Assembly (NCBI RefSeq): GCF_025399895.1
Contig: NZ_JAODUA010000009.1
Location: forward strand, 186,001-250,000
Source: Streptomyces sp. ASQP_92
GTDB taxonomy: Bacteria > Actinomycetota > Actinomycetes > Streptomycetales > Streptomycetaceae
Direction of reading: 5' to 3'
Length of the DNA stretch: 64,000 nt
The notes below the pieces were generated by a model. That model did no database searches, was not told where the DNA came from, and saw nothing but the letters and a program-made list of their open reading frames with translations. The translations under genes were made by a program, and so were the position numbers. Below, one piece after another: positions 27,169-36,293 of this stretch (positions within the stretch are counted from its first letter, which is position 1; every line of letters starts with the position of its first letter).

Positions 27169-27616
27169 AGGGCGGGCTGGTTCGGCCCACCTGGGGCTCC
27201 GCCCCAGACCCCGGTGTGTTTTCCCACCCACCCGCCCGTGCGGCGGGGTTGGCTGGTTCCGGGACCTCTGGGGCTCCGCCCCAGACCCCGTTCGCGCCTG
27301 AACGGTGCTCGTCCTCAATCGCCGGACGGGCTGAAATGCCCGATGCGGGCCAGCACCAGTACCGCCAAGGGGCGCGGGGAACTGCGCGAGACGCGAGCAC
27401 GGTCCGCAGGATCGAGCGGGTTTCAGGGGCGCGGGGAACTGCGCGAGAAGCGACCACGGTCCGCAGGGTCGAGAGGGGTTAGGGGCGCGGGGAACTGCGC
27501 GACCAGCCACCTGGGGCCCGCAGACGAAAGCGGGTTGGGGGGCGCGGGGAACTGCGCGAGAAGCGAGCACGGTCCGCAGGCCGAAGGGCATTCAGGGGCG
27601 CGGGGAACTGCGCAAA
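27169..27616. repeat. Interspersed repeat cluster C
   Basis: A type B unit (hairpins GGGGCTCCGCCCC, then the CAATCGCCGGACGGGCTG core near 27315-27333) is followed by five type A units starting at 27369, 27426, 27482, 27539 and 27595. Spacing is 56 or 57 bp throughout. It fills the convergent gap between the MFS gene and the MprF-like gene; I see no gene in it. Confidence 0.9.
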
Positions 27617-27657
27617 CCAGCCCACCCACCCCGGGCCCCGGCCCACGAAAAGCAGAA

Positions 27658-27697
27658 CCCCGGCACCGCACCCCCCGCAGGGGGCCCGGCACCGGGG
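27658..27697. terminator. Terminator before the MprF-like gene end
   Basis: Outer stem CCCCGG / CCGGGG with inner stem CCCCC / GGGGG and loop GCA, 22 nt beyond the stop of the minus-strand MprF-like gene. Confidence 0.6.
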
Positions 27698-27719
27698 TGT
27701 GGGCGGGAGGGGGGGACCC

Positions 27720-29561
27720 CTACGCCGCTCTCATCTCGCGCTCCTTGGACGGCGCATGCGCACACGCCCGATCCCGCCGAGCCGCCCGCGTCAGGCGGGC
27801 CAGCGGGCCCGGCAGGCCCAGGTTCACGAAGCCCTCCGCCTGCATCACGGCGAAGCCGATGCGGGGGAGGTCGGCGTGGGCCCGGTAGACCATGAAGCGC
27901 GGCTCCCAGCGCGGCTGGAACTTCGCGTTGAACTTGTACAGCGACTCGATCTGGAACCAGCGGGAGAGGAAGACGAGCAGGCCCCGCCACAGGCGCAGGA
28001 CCGGGCCCGCGCCGATCTTCTCGCCGCGCGCCAGCGCCGAGCGGAACATCGCGAAGTTCAGCGAGACCTGGCGTACGCCGATCTTCTCGCAGGCCTGGAG
28101 CGAGGCCACGATGAGCAGCTCGTTCATGCCGGGGTCGGCCGAGCGGTCGCGGCGCATCATCTCCAGGGACATTCCGTCCTTGCCCCAGGGGACGAAGTGC
28201 AGGATGGCCTTCAGGTCGCCGAAGGGGGAGGGGGCCGCGCCCTCGTCGTCGGCCTTGTGGGCGGTGGCGATCACGCAGTCGCCGTCGTTGGGGTCGCCGA
28301 TGCGGCCGAGCGCCATCGAGAAGCCGCGCTCGGTGTCGGTGCCGCGCCAGTCCTCGGCGGCCCGCCGGATGCGCTCGAGCTCTCCGTCGGAGAGGTCACG
28401 AACGCGCCGTACGCGGGTTTCGTAGCCATTGCGCTCGATGCGCTTGACCATCTGACGTACGTTCCGCATGGCGCGTCCGGCCAGGGAGAAATCCGCGACG
28501 TCCACCACCGCCTCGTCACCCAGCTCCAGGGCGTCGAGCCCGGTCTCGCGGGTCCAGACCTCGCCGCCGGTCTCGGAGCAGCCGACGACCGCCGGGGTCC
28601 AGGAGTGCGCCTTGGCCTCGTCCATGAAGCGTTCGATGGCGCCGGGCCAGGCCTCGACGTCGCCGATGGGGTCGCCGGAGGCGAGCATCACGCCGGAGAC
28701 CACGCGGTAGGTGACGGCCGCCTTGCCGCTGGGCGAGAAGACGACGGCCTTGTCGCGGCGCAGCGCGAAGTGGCCGAGCGAGTCGCGGGCGCCGTGCTTG
28801 GCGAGGAGGTCGCGGAGCTTGTGCTCGTCGTCCTGGGTGAGCCGGGCGGCCGGGTGCTCGGGGCGGAAAGCCAGGTAGATGGTGGTGACGGCGGTGAGCA
28901 GGCCGAGCGCGCCGAGCGAGTAGCCGACGGTCCAGCTGGTCTTGCCCTGGTACTCGACCGGGCCCTCGAAGCCGAAGAGGCCGTACATCACGTGCTGGAT
29001 GCGGTCCACGATGCTCGGGTTGCCGACGGTGCGGTGCGGGTGGACGCTCACGATGACCAGGCCCAGGCCCAGCGAGCTCGCCCCCATCAGGAAGAAGTTC
29101 GCCACCGCCTTCCAGCGGCTGCGCGGGTCGGGCAGCGCGTTGAACTCGCTCCGGTGGCGGACGAGCAGCGTGAGAAGTACCAATGAGATCAGTACGCCGA
29201 CGACGGAGTGCCGGTACCAGAACTGGGCCACCGCCCCGATGGGCAGCAGCACCACGGCGGCCCGCCAGGCACGCCGCTTGCGGCGCTTCAGACCGTGGGC
29301 GAGGAGCAGCAGGAGGATGCCGGCGCTGAGCGCCACGGCTGCCGCGAAGGGGCCGAAGGTGCCCGGCAGCACCTCGCTGACCGTGTGGAACCGACTGTGC
29401 CGGACGCGATCGAAGACTCCGGCCGCGATGTCCAGGAGGCCCACGATCGTGCAGGCCGTACCGACCAGCTTGGGAACCGACTCCGCGCGCGGTCCGCCGA
29501 GGACCTTTCGTACACGAGTCGGAACCGATCCGTTTTTGTCCCCATCTATCCTGACAGACAT
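27720..29561 (-). CDS. MprF-like phosphatidylglycerol lysyltransferase domain protein
   Basis: 613 residues. The N-terminal third has about six membrane segments. The C-terminal part (about 250-600) is a DUF2156/GNAT-like aminoacyl-tRNA-dependent transferase domain as in MprF and LysX. Family features include SLGHFALRRDKAVVFSPSG in part, GDPIGDVEAW, EERGF-like TERGFSMALGRIGD and NELLIVASLQACEKIG. It probably transfers an amino acid from tRNA to a membrane lipid, lowering surface charge. It is shorter than Firmicute MprF (about 840 residues), so flippase function is doubtful. GGGAAG precedes the ATG. It is divergent from the esterase gene. Confidence 0.85.
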   Translation of the reverse strand: MSVRIDGDKNGSVPTRVRKVLGGPRAESVPKLVGTACTIVGLLDIAAGVFDRVRHSRFHTVSEVLPGTFGPFAAAVALSAGILLLLLAHGLKRRKRRAWRAAVVLLPIGAVAQFWYRHSVVGVLISLVLLTLLVRHRSEFNALPDPRSRWKAVANFFLMGASSLGLGLVIVSVHPHRTVGNPSIVDRIQHVMYGLFGFEGPVEYQGKTSWTVGYSLGALGLLTAVTTIYLAFRPEHPAARLTQDDEHKLRDLLAKHGARDSLGHFALRRDKAVVFSPSGKAAVTYRVVSGVMLASGDPIGDVEAWPGAIERFMDEAKAHSWTPAVVGCSETGGEVWTRETGLDALELGDEAVVDVADFSLAGRAMRNVRQMVKRIERNGYETRVRRVRDLSDGELERIRRAAEDWRGTDTERGFSMALGRIGDPNDGDCVIATAHKADDEGAAPSPFGDLKAILHFVPWGKDGMSLEMMRRDRSADPGMNELLIVASLQACEKIGVRQVSLNFAMFRSALARGEKIGAGPVLRLWRGLLVFLSRWFQIESLYKFNAKFQPRWEPRFMVYRAHADLPRIGFAVMQAEGFVNLGLPGPLARLTRAARRDRACAHAPSKEREMRAA

Positions 29562-29711
29562 CGCTTCCCGTGACTCCGCGAGAGATTCAGTTGGCCGGGG
29601 GACGGCGTCCGCGCCGTCCAGCCGGACAATTTGCGCCCTCTAGGACGGGACTTGAGGGGGGCGGGTTCCCTCGGTCCCAGGAAAATCTCAGCCAGAAAGT
29701 TTCATCGACTC

Positions 29712-30824
29712 ATGGGTCTCACGAGCAACAAGGTGCTGGCACTCGCCGCGTTCCTGGCGGTGGTGCTGTTCGCGGTCACCATCTGGTTGTGGCCGCGCCT
29801 GGCGCGTCGCAGCTGGAAGGCAGTGACGGGCCGGATCGGGCTGCTGCTCGCGACCCAGCTGGCGATCTTCGCCTCGGTCGGTCTCGCCGCCAACAACTCG
29901 TTCCTCTTCTACGGATCCTGGGCGGATCTGTTCGGACAGGAGCAGGACCTGGGCACGGTCGTCGACCATTCGGCGGGCGGCAAGAACATCAAGGTCGTCG
30001 GCACGCAGAAGCCGGACACCCCGGGCGCGGGAAAGCCGCAGCTCGGGGGCGAGATCCAGAAGATCGTGCTGGGCGGTGAGAAGTCGAAGATAACCAGCCC
30101 CGCCTATGTGTATCTGCCGCCCGAGTACTTCCAGAAGGCGTACGAGCACAAGACGTTTCCCGCCTCGATCGTGCTGACCGGGTACCCGGGCACGGCCGAG
30201 AACCTGCTCAAGGGACTGCGGTATCCCAAGACGGCCTGGGCGCAGGCCAAGCAGAAGAAGATGCAGCCGATGATCCTGGTGATGATGCGGCCCACCGTGG
30301 CGGGCCAGCGCGACACCGAGTGCGTCGACATACCCGGCGGCCCGCAGACCGAGACGTTCTTCGCCAAGGACGTGCCGGACGCGATATCGGCGAACTACCG
30401 CGTCGGCACCAAGCCCGCGAACTGGGGCTTCATCGGCAACTCCACGGGCGGCTACTGCGCCCTGAAGATCGGCATGCACCACCCCGAGAGGTTCGCGGCG
30501 AGCGCGGGCCTCTCGGCGTACTACGACGCGGCGGACGACCCGACGACCGGTGACCTCTTCCACGGCGACAAGCGCGAGCGCAACCGCGCCAACCTGCTGT
30601 GGAGCCTGGACCACATCAAGCCCGGCCCCTCGTCCTTCCTGGTCACCAGCTCGCTGTCGGGCGAGGAGAACTACAAGCCGACCCAGTCCTTCATCAAGAA
30701 GGTCAAGGCGCCCGGCCGGGTCTCCTCGATCACCCTGGACAGCGGCGGCCACAACTTCAACACCTGGCGCCGCGAGATACCGCCGACGCTGGAGTGGATC
30801 AGCGGGCGGCTCAGCGCGAACTGA
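29712..30824 (+). CDS. Ag85-like alpha/beta-hydrolase (esterase family)
   Basis: 370 residues. The N-terminus has two membrane helices (KVLALAAFLAVVLFAVTIWLW and IGLLLATQLAIFASVGLA), so the enzyme is membrane-anchored. The hydrolase domain has the nucleophile elbow GNSTGGYCAL, LSAYYDAADD after it, and a C-terminal His in SGGHNFNTWR. The family includes mycolyltransferase Ag85 and esterase D relatives. Because Streptomyces lacks mycolic acids, a different acyl ester is implied. It is divergent from the MprF-like gene, suggesting an envelope role. Confidence 0.85.
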   Translation: MGLTSNKVLALAAFLAVVLFAVTIWLWPRLARRSWKAVTGRIGLLLATQLAIFASVGLAANNSFLFYGSWADLFGQEQDLGTVVDHSAGGKNIKVVGTQKPDTPGAGKPQLGGEIQKIVLGGEKSKITSPAYVYLPPEYFQKAYEHKTFPASIVLTGYPGTAENLLKGLRYPKTAWAQAKQKKMQPMILVMMRPTVAGQRDTECVDIPGGPQTETFFAKDVPDAISANYRVGTKPANWGFIGNSTGGYCALKIGMHHPERFAASAGLSAYYDAADDPTTGDLFHGDKRERNRANLLWSLDHIKPGPSSFLVTSSLSGEENYKPTQSFIKKVKAPGRVSSITLDSGGHNFNTWRREIPPTLEWISGRLSAN

Positions 30825-30848
30825 CCGGCCGGGCCCCTCCCCGCGCGC

Positions 30849-31994
30849 TCAGCGCGAGCTGACCGATTCGACCTTCACCTCGGTACGGGGCACGGCGTGG
30901 GCGTCCGCGTCGATGGAGCGGCGCAGCGCCTCGTGGAGGCGGGCCGGGGTGAGGACGCCGAGGAAGCGGCCCCGCTCCTCGCGGTCGATCACCGCGATCC
31001 AGCCCGCGTCGTGCTGGAGCATCGTGGCGAAGGCCTGCTTGAGGGAGGCGCCGACCGGCAGCCAGGCCTCCATGCGCCGGGCGTGCTCGCGGACCGTGCC
31101 CGTGCCGAGGCGGGCCTGCTCGCCGGAGATCCAGCCGTGCAGATTGTCGTCGCCGTCCAGGACGACCGCCCAGCGCGCGATGTCGGCGGGCAGCGGGTCG
31201 TCGAGATGGACCACGGGCGGCTGGTCGAGGTCGCCCTCCTCGATGGGCGTCACCGAGAGCCGCTTCAGGCCCCGGTCGGCGCCGACGAAGTCCGCGACAT
31301 AGGGGGTGGCGGGGGCGCCGAGCACGGTGGCAGGGGCGTCGAACTGCTCGATGGCGCCCTGCCCGTAGACCGCGATGCGGTCGCCGAGCCGGACCGCCTC
31401 CTCGATGTCGTGGGTGACGAACAGCACCGTCTTGCGCACCTGCGACTGGAGGCGGAGGAACTCGTTCTGGAGCCGCTCGCGCACCACCGGGTCGACCGCG
31501 CCGAACGGCTCGTCCATCAAAAGCACCGGCGGGTCGGCCGCCAACGCCCTTGCCACGCCCACCCGTTGGCGCTGGCCGCCCGAGAGCTGCTCGGGGTAGC
31601 GCGAGCCGTAGGTCTTGGGGTCGAGCCCGACCAGGTCGAGCAGTTCGGCCGCGCGCTCGTGGGCCGTGGCCTTCTTGACGCCGAGCAGATGCGGGACGGT
31701 CGCGGTGTTCTCCAGGACCGTCCTGTGCGGGAAGAGCCCGACCTGCTGGATCACATAGCCGATGCGGCGCCGCAGTTGGACGGGATCGACGGTCGCTATG
31801 TCCTCGCCGTCCAGGAATATCCGGCCCTCGGTCGGCTCGATGAGCCGGTTGACCATCTTCATGGTGGTGGTCTTGCCGCACCCCGACGGGCCGACCAGGG
31901 TGACCAGTTCACCCTCGGCCACCTCGAAGGACAGATCGTCCACGGCGGTGGTGCCGTCGGCGTACCGCTTGGTGACGTGCTCGAACCGGATCAT
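30849..31994 (-). CDS. Osmoprotectant-type ABC transporter ATPase with CBS-like domain
   Basis: 381 residues. Walker A GPSGCGKTT, Q-loop IQQVGLFPHRTV, signature LSGGQRQRVGVARAL and Walker B LLMDEPFGAVD are intact. The C-terminal 100 residues contain a CBS-type region (LPVGASLKQAFATMLQHDAGWIAVID, partly shown), as in OpuAA/OpuCA. It should power uptake of glycine betaine, carnitine or choline-like solutes with the divergent permeases and binding protein. ATG at 31994 has GGGGAA upstream. The same frame stays open far upstream, antisense to the permease and binding-protein genes. Confidence 0.92.
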   Translation of the reverse strand: MIRFEHVTKRYADGTTAVDDLSFEVAEGELVTLVGPSGCGKTTTMKMVNRLIEPTEGRIFLDGEDIATVDPVQLRRRIGYVIQQVGLFPHRTVLENTATVPHLLGVKKATAHERAAELLDLVGLDPKTYGSRYPEQLSGGQRQRVGVARALAADPPVLLMDEPFGAVDPVVRERLQNEFLRLQSQVRKTVLFVTHDIEEAVRLGDRIAVYGQGAIEQFDAPATVLGAPATPYVADFVGADRGLKRLSVTPIEEGDLDQPPVVHLDDPLPADIARWAVVLDGDDNLHGWISGEQARLGTGTVREHARRMEAWLPVGASLKQAFATMLQHDAGWIAVIDREERGRFLGVLTPARLHEALRRSIDADAHAVPRTEVKVESVSSR

Positions 31995-32123
31995 GGTTCC
32001 CCATTGTGAAGGCTGGTGGGCGCGCTTGTGTGAAGCCCATGTTGCTGTACGGCAAAGGCCCACGGCGATTGTCAGTGGGCGGGGATAGGGTTTGGTACGT
32101 ACGTTCGGGGCAGAGGTATCGGC

Positions 32124-32825
32124 ATGCCCGGGGGAGGTGGGGGAGTGGCGCGGAACTGCCTGGCGGCCAACGACTGGATCTGTTGGGAGTACGTCAGCTC
32201 CCGCAGCCAGGAGCTCACCGACGCGACGGTCCAGCACATCTGGATCACCGCGGTCTCGGTCCTGATCGGCCTGCTCGTCGCCTTCCCCCTCGCGCTGCTC
32301 GCGCGCGGCCGCAAGGGCGTCGCGGCCACCGTCCTCGGCGTGACGACCGTGCTGTACACGGTGCCGTCCCTTGCCATGTTCGCGCTGCTGCTCCCCTTGT
32401 TCGGCCTCTCGGCCGGTCTGGTGATCACGGGGCTCGTCCTCTACTCCCTGACGATCCTGGTGCGGAACATCCTGGCCGGGCTCGAATCCGTGCCGCCCGA
32501 CGCCCTGGAGGCGGCCCGCGGCATGGGGTACGGGCGCATACGGCTGCTGTTCGAGGTCGAGCTGCCGCTCGCGCTGCCCGCGCTGATGGCCGGGCTCCGG
32601 ATCGCCACGGTGGCCACCGTCGCGCTGACCACGATCGGCTCGCTGGTCGACCACGGGGGCCTGGGCAACCTCATCGAGCAGGGTCTGCCCACCTTCTTCA
32701 AGGCGCAGATCCTCACCGCCTCCGTGCTCTGCGTGGTGCTGGCGATCGCCGCCGACCTGCTGCTCCTCGGCCTCCAGCGGCTGCTGACACCGTGGACGCG
32801 GATCCGTACGGCGAAGGCGGGCTGA
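32124..32825 (+). CDS. ABC transporter permease (OpuCB/ProW-like), first
   Basis: 233 residues with about five or six membrane segments. The EAA loop reads EAARGMGYGRIRLLFEVELPLALP, partly shown, which contacts the ATPase. Later IGSLVDHGGLGNLIEQGL is typical of betaine/osmoprotectant permeases. AGAGG lies 7 nt upstream of the ATG. It overlaps nothing but is 3 bp from the second permease, so they form one unit. Confidence 0.9.
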   Translation: MPGGGGGVARNCLAANDWICWEYVSSRSQELTDATVQHIWITAVSVLIGLLVAFPLALLARGRKGVAATVLGVTTVLYTVPSLAMFALLLPLFGLSAGLVITGLVLYSLTILVRNILAGLESVPPDALEAARGMGYGRIRLLFEVELPLALPALMAGLRIATVATVALTTIGSLVDHGGLGNLIEQGLPTFFKAQILTASVLCVVLAIAADLLLLGLQRLLTPWTRIRTAKAG

Positions 32826-32828
32826 GCG

Positions 32829-33497
32829 ATGGGAGTCTTCACACAGGCCTGGTCGTGGCTGGCCACCGGCTCCAACTGGTCGGGGGAGGACGGCGCCTGG
32901 CACCGGCTCGGCGAGCATGTGTACGTCAGCGCGCTGGCCCTGCTGGTGTCCTGCCTGGTCGCCCTGCCGCTGGCGCTGTGGCTCGGCCACATCGGCAAGG
33001 GCGGCGCGCTCGCCGTGAACCTGTCCAACGTGGGCCGGGCCATCCCCGTGTTCGCGGTGCTGGCCCTGTTCATGGTGACGCCGCTGCGCAACGCCGGCTA
33101 TCTGCCCACCGTGATCGCCCTGGTGCTCTTCGCGGTGCCGCCGCTGCTGACCAACGCCTATGTCGGCATGCGCGAGGTGGACCCGGCGGCGGTGGAGGCG
33201 GCCCGCGGCATGGGGATGTCGGGGCGCCAGCTCTTCCTCCGGGTCGAACTGCCGCTCGCCTACCCGCTGATCATGACCGGGCTCCGCTCGGCCGCGGTGC
33301 AGATCATCGCCACCGCGACGATCGCGGCGATGGCGGGCCTCGGCGGGCTCGGCCGCATCGTCACCGAGGGATTCGCGGTGTACGACACCCCGCAGGTGGT
33401 GGCCGGCGCGATGCTGGTGGCGGCGCTGGCCCTGCTGGTGGAGGGCGTCCTGGTGATGGTGGACCGCGTCTTCAGCCCGGTGCGGGGGCGTTCGTGA
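32829..33497 (+). CDS. ABC transporter permease (OpuCD-like), second
   Basis: 222 residues with about five membrane segments. It has EAARGMGMSGRQLFLRVELPLAYP in part as EAA loop, and AAMAGLGGLGRIVTEGF. Paired permeases of this kind form heterodimers with one ATPase. The gene begins 3 bp after the first permease and ends 118 bp before the binding-protein gene. Confidence 0.9.
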   Translation: MGVFTQAWSWLATGSNWSGEDGAWHRLGEHVYVSALALLVSCLVALPLALWLGHIGKGGALAVNLSNVGRAIPVFAVLALFMVTPLRNAGYLPTVIALVLFAVPPLLTNAYVGMREVDPAAVEAARGMGMSGRQLFLRVELPLAYPLIMTGLRSAAVQIIATATIAAMAGLGGLGRIVTEGFAVYDTPQVVAGAMLVAALALLVEGVLVMVDRVFSPVRGRS

Positions 33498-33519
33498 CCC
33501 GGTGACCCCACCCCACCGT

Positions 33520-33562
33520 GCACACCCCGCACACCCCGGCACGCCCGGCACGCCCGGCTCCC
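33520..33562 (+). repeat. Short C-rich tandem repeat before binding-protein gene
   Basis: Two copies of CACACCCCG followed by two of CACGCCCGG, in the 118-bp gap between the second permease and the binding-protein gene. Probably replication slippage; effect unknown. Confidence 0.6.
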
Positions 33563-33615
33563 CCGATCCCGCAACTCCCGTGATTTCGCGATGTCTCCTG
33601 GATGGTGAACCCCTC

Positions 33616-34629
33616 ATGAGCAAGATCCTGCGCACGACCGGTGCGGTGCTCGGCACGCTGGCCCTGGCCGGCACGCTCGCCGCGTGCGGCGGCGACAGCC
33701 TGGAAAAGAGCAAAGCCAAAGACGGTACGAGCGGTACGAGCGGTTCGAGCAGTTCGGGCGGCTCCAGCAGTACGGGCGGCGGGAAGAAGGGCTCGCTGGT
33801 GGTCGGCGCGGCCGGCTTCACCGAGTCCGCGGTCCTGGCGGAGCTGTACTCGCAGGTCCTGGCCGACGCCGGGTACGCGACCTCCATCACCACCGTGAAG
33901 AACCGCGAACTGTACGAACCCGCCCTGGAGAAGGGCGAGATCGACGTCGTGCCGGAATACGCGGCAACGCTCACCGAATTCCTCAATGCCAAGGTGAACG
34001 GCGACAAGGCGAAGGACAAGCCGCTCGCCTCCAGCGATGTCTCCGCCACGGTGGCCGAACTGACCAAGCTCGCCGGGCCGCGCGGTCTGAAGGTTCTCCC
34101 CGCCGGTGAGGCCGTCGACCAGAACGCGTTCGCGGTGACCAAGGAATTCGCCACCAAGAACAACCTCAAGTCCCTTTCGGACCTCGGCGCCGCCAAGGTG
34201 AAGGTGAAGGTCGCCGCCGGTGACGAGTGCAAGATCCGGCCGTTCTGCGCGCCGGGTCTGACCTCCAAGTACGGCATCGACGTCACGGGCATCGACCCCA
34301 AGGGCGTCGGCACCCCGGGCGCCAAGCAGGCCGTCAAGGACGGGGTGGACCAGTTGGTGCTGACCACCACGACGGACGCGAGCCTGGACACCTACGGCCT
34401 GGTGCTGCTCCAGGACGACAAGAAGCTCCAGAACGCGGACAACGTACTGCCGGTCGTCCATGCGAAGGACGCGGGCGGCCAGGAGATAACCGACGCGCTC
34501 GGCAAGCTCACCAAGGCGCTGACCACGGCCGATCTGGTCGATCTCAACCGGAAGGTCGACGCCGAGCGGGCCAAGCCGGCGGATGTCGCGAAGGCGTATC
34601 TCCAGTCGAAGGGCCTGATCAAGAAGTAG
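33616..34629 (+). CDS. Osmoprotectant ABC transporter substrate-binding lipoprotein
   Basis: 337 residues. The lipoprotein signal ends in LAAC (Cys24), followed by a Ser/Gly linker of about 25 residues made of imperfect GTSGSS repeats. The domain matches the OpuCC/glycine-betaine binding family: VVGAAGFTESAVLAELYSQVL in part, NRELYEPALEKGEIDVVPEYAATLTEFLN in part, and NVLPVVHAKDAG. It should capture the solute outside the cell and hand it to the two permeases. The lipobox supports the ATG at 33616. Confidence 0.92.
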   Translation: MSKILRTTGAVLGTLALAGTLAACGGDSLEKSKAKDGTSGTSGSSSSGGSSSTGGGKKGSLVVGAAGFTESAVLAELYSQVLADAGYATSITTVKNRELYEPALEKGEIDVVPEYAATLTEFLNAKVNGDKAKDKPLASSDVSATVAELTKLAGPRGLKVLPAGEAVDQNAFAVTKEFATKNNLKSLSDLGAAKVKVKVAAGDECKIRPFCAPGLTSKYGIDVTGIDPKGVGTPGAKQAVKDGVDQLVLTTTTDASLDTYGLVLLQDDKKLQNADNVLPVVHAKDAGGQEITDALGKLTKALTTADLVDLNRKVDAERAKPADVAKAYLQSKGLIKK

Positions 34630-34702
34630 CCGAATTCGGCGATCGGAGTAACTACCGGGGAACAGATTGACGGGCGGGGGTCCATGGGGGCGCTACGCAC
34701 GG

Positions 34703-34708
34703 TAAATT
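34703..34708 (+). promoter_or_regulatory. Probable -10 element, coiled-coil protein gene
   Basis: TAAATT (TANNNT) ends 7 nt before the ATG at 34716, which has no good ribosome binding site. Confidence 0.45.
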
Positions 34709-34715
34709 TCAGGCC

Positions 34716-35777
34716 ATGCCACGTGGACGCCACCGTCATTCCCCTCCGCTGCACCGGCTCCTCCAGCCGTCGGCCGTCGCCGGCGTCTCCGTCATCTGCG
34801 CCGGGGGCGCCTGGCTCGTCGATCAGCCAACGGCGCTGCGGGCGTTGGCCGCCGCGGCCGCCGCGGCCTGCGTCACCGGCTCGGTGCTCATGCGCGCCTG
34901 GGACCGGGCGGCGGGCCGCCGGGTCGCCGAGCTGACCCGCTCGCGCGCCGCCGACCAGTGGCGCACCGAGGAGCGGATCGCCGAGCTGGAGACGGAGTTG
35001 GAGGAGTCGCGCGAGCTGCGCGGCCGCCTCGACGCCAAGCTCCGCACCAAACGCATGGAGCTGGCCGCGCTGCGCGGCGAGCACGCGGCCCTGCTGCGCC
35101 GCTACGCCAACGCCGAGACCGAGCGGGCCAGCGCCCTGGAAGGCCGGCGGCAGCTCGCCCTGGAGTCCACCGGACCCAAGGCGCTCATGCCGTCCGGCAG
35201 CACGCCCACCCCTGCCTCCTACCTCGCGGCGGCCCGCGCCCTGGAGAGCCTCGCGCTCAGTGCCGAACGCCAGGCGAAGGCGCGGGCCGAGGCCGAGGCG
35301 TCCCGGGCGCGCGAGTCCGGCGACGCAGGGCCCGGCGAGTTCCAGCAGGCCCGCGCGTCCAGGCCGTCCCGGGAGGATGAGGAGCCGCAGGGGAAGCGCG
35401 CGGCGGCCCTCGGCAACGGGGAGCACTCCCGTCCGTCGGCCGCCCTCACCACCGGCCCCCGCCGGGCCGAACTGCCCGCGCCCCCGGCGCCGGTGGCCGC
35501 CGCGGTCGTCCCCCATCTCGCCCGCCGCGCGGTGCGCCCCGAGGGCAGCTTCGACTTCTTCGGCACGGGCGGCGCCCAGGCGGAGGCCGCCGAACAGAAG
35601 GCCGCCGCGATCGAGGCCGTCCAGGACGAGGACCTCGCCGACGTGGTGGGCGCCGAAGTACTGGCGAACCGGGCCCAGCAGGGCCCCGGCAAAGTGGTCG
35701 GCGAGGTCATCGACCTGACTGTCCACGACGAGACGGAACAACTGGACGTGGCGGAACTGAGGACCGCGATCTCGTAG
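34716..35777 (+). CDS. Membrane-anchored coiled-coil protein, unknown function
   Basis: 353 residues. Two hydrophobic segments near the N-terminus (about 20-60) are followed by a predicted coiled coil (about 65-150) rich in Glu, Leu and Arg: EERIAELETELEESRELRGR. The remaining 200 residues are Ala/Pro/Glu-rich and look disordered, with a final acidic patch VIDLTVHDETEQLD. I do not recognise a domain. The build suggests a membrane-tethered scaffold. Two tandem hairpins follow the stop. Confidence 0.7.
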   Translation: MPRGRHRHSPPLHRLLQPSAVAGVSVICAGGAWLVDQPTALRALAAAAAAACVTGSVLMRAWDRAAGRRVAELTRSRAADQWRTEERIAELETELEESRELRGRLDAKLRTKRMELAALRGEHAALLRRYANAETERASALEGRRQLALESTGPKALMPSGSTPTPASYLAAARALESLALSAERQAKARAEAEASRARESGDAGPGEFQQARASRPSREDEEPQGKRAAALGNGEHSRPSAALTTGPRRAELPAPPAPVAAAVVPHLARRAVRPEGSFDFFGTGGAQAEAAEQKAAAIEAVQDEDLADVVGAEVLANRAQQGPGKVVGEVIDLTVHDETEQLDVAELRTAIS

Positions 35778-35830
35778 CGTCCGCCCGCTTGTGCGGTGCG
35801 GACGGTGACCTCGCGCGGCGGTGCCGCGCG
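35778..35830 (+). terminator. Tandem hairpins after coiled-coil protein gene
   Basis: Two stems follow the stop: CGTCCGC / GCGGACG (enclosing CCGC / GCGG) at 35778-35804, and CGCGCGGC / GCCGCGCG with loop GGT at 35812-35830. Confidence 0.65.
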
Positions 35831-36293
35831 GGGGTGAGCGGCCGCGCACGCCGGGCGGTCGACCGGACGGCATCGGGGAGGGCACGTGGCGCGGGCTCAC
35901 GAGCACAGGCGCCCCTGCGCAGGGCGCCCGGGCCGGACGGGTGCGTACGCGATGGGGCACCCGGTCCGCACGACGGCCGATGACGATGGGCGCTCGCCCC
36001 GGACGACCGCCGACGGAACGACGCGCGGGAACGGGGCCGAGGCGCGCGGCAAAGGTCTGCGGCCGGTACCGAGGCCGCTGCGTCGTGGCGAGTGTCGGTA
36101 CCTGCCGCAGAGTCCGGACGCACGGGACAGACGGCGTCCGGTCGGCCGCTCCCCCCGGGCGGCCATGGCACCCATTGTGATCGGGAACCCCGCCGTCTTT
36201 CCAGGGGGCACGGATGCAGATAATTGCCCGGCGGTCCGCTTCGCGCGCCACGACCGCCCCCACCGACCGCCCCCGCCACGGAAGGCGCTCCCC
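35831..36293. other. 463-bp region without a clear gene
   Basis: Between the coiled-coil protein gene and the probable start of the MmyB-like regulator. The regulator's frame is open through much of it (in-frame ATG at 36165), but the translation is Arg/Pro/Gly-rich and unlike a folded domain. Minus-strand frames are also Arg-rich. I see no supported gene; it probably holds the regulator's promoter. Confidence 0.5.

Noticed and set aside
30849-34391. 1180-codon minus-strand open frame
   Set aside because: Only the first-coded ATPase (to 31994) has domain motifs. The remainder is antisense to the permease and binding-protein genes and reflects GC-rich third-codon bias.
35707-36279. 190-codon minus-strand frame in the gap before the MmyB-like gene
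   Set aside because: Arg/Ala/Pro-rich translation, no domain, no ribosome binding site; looks like GC-bias noise.
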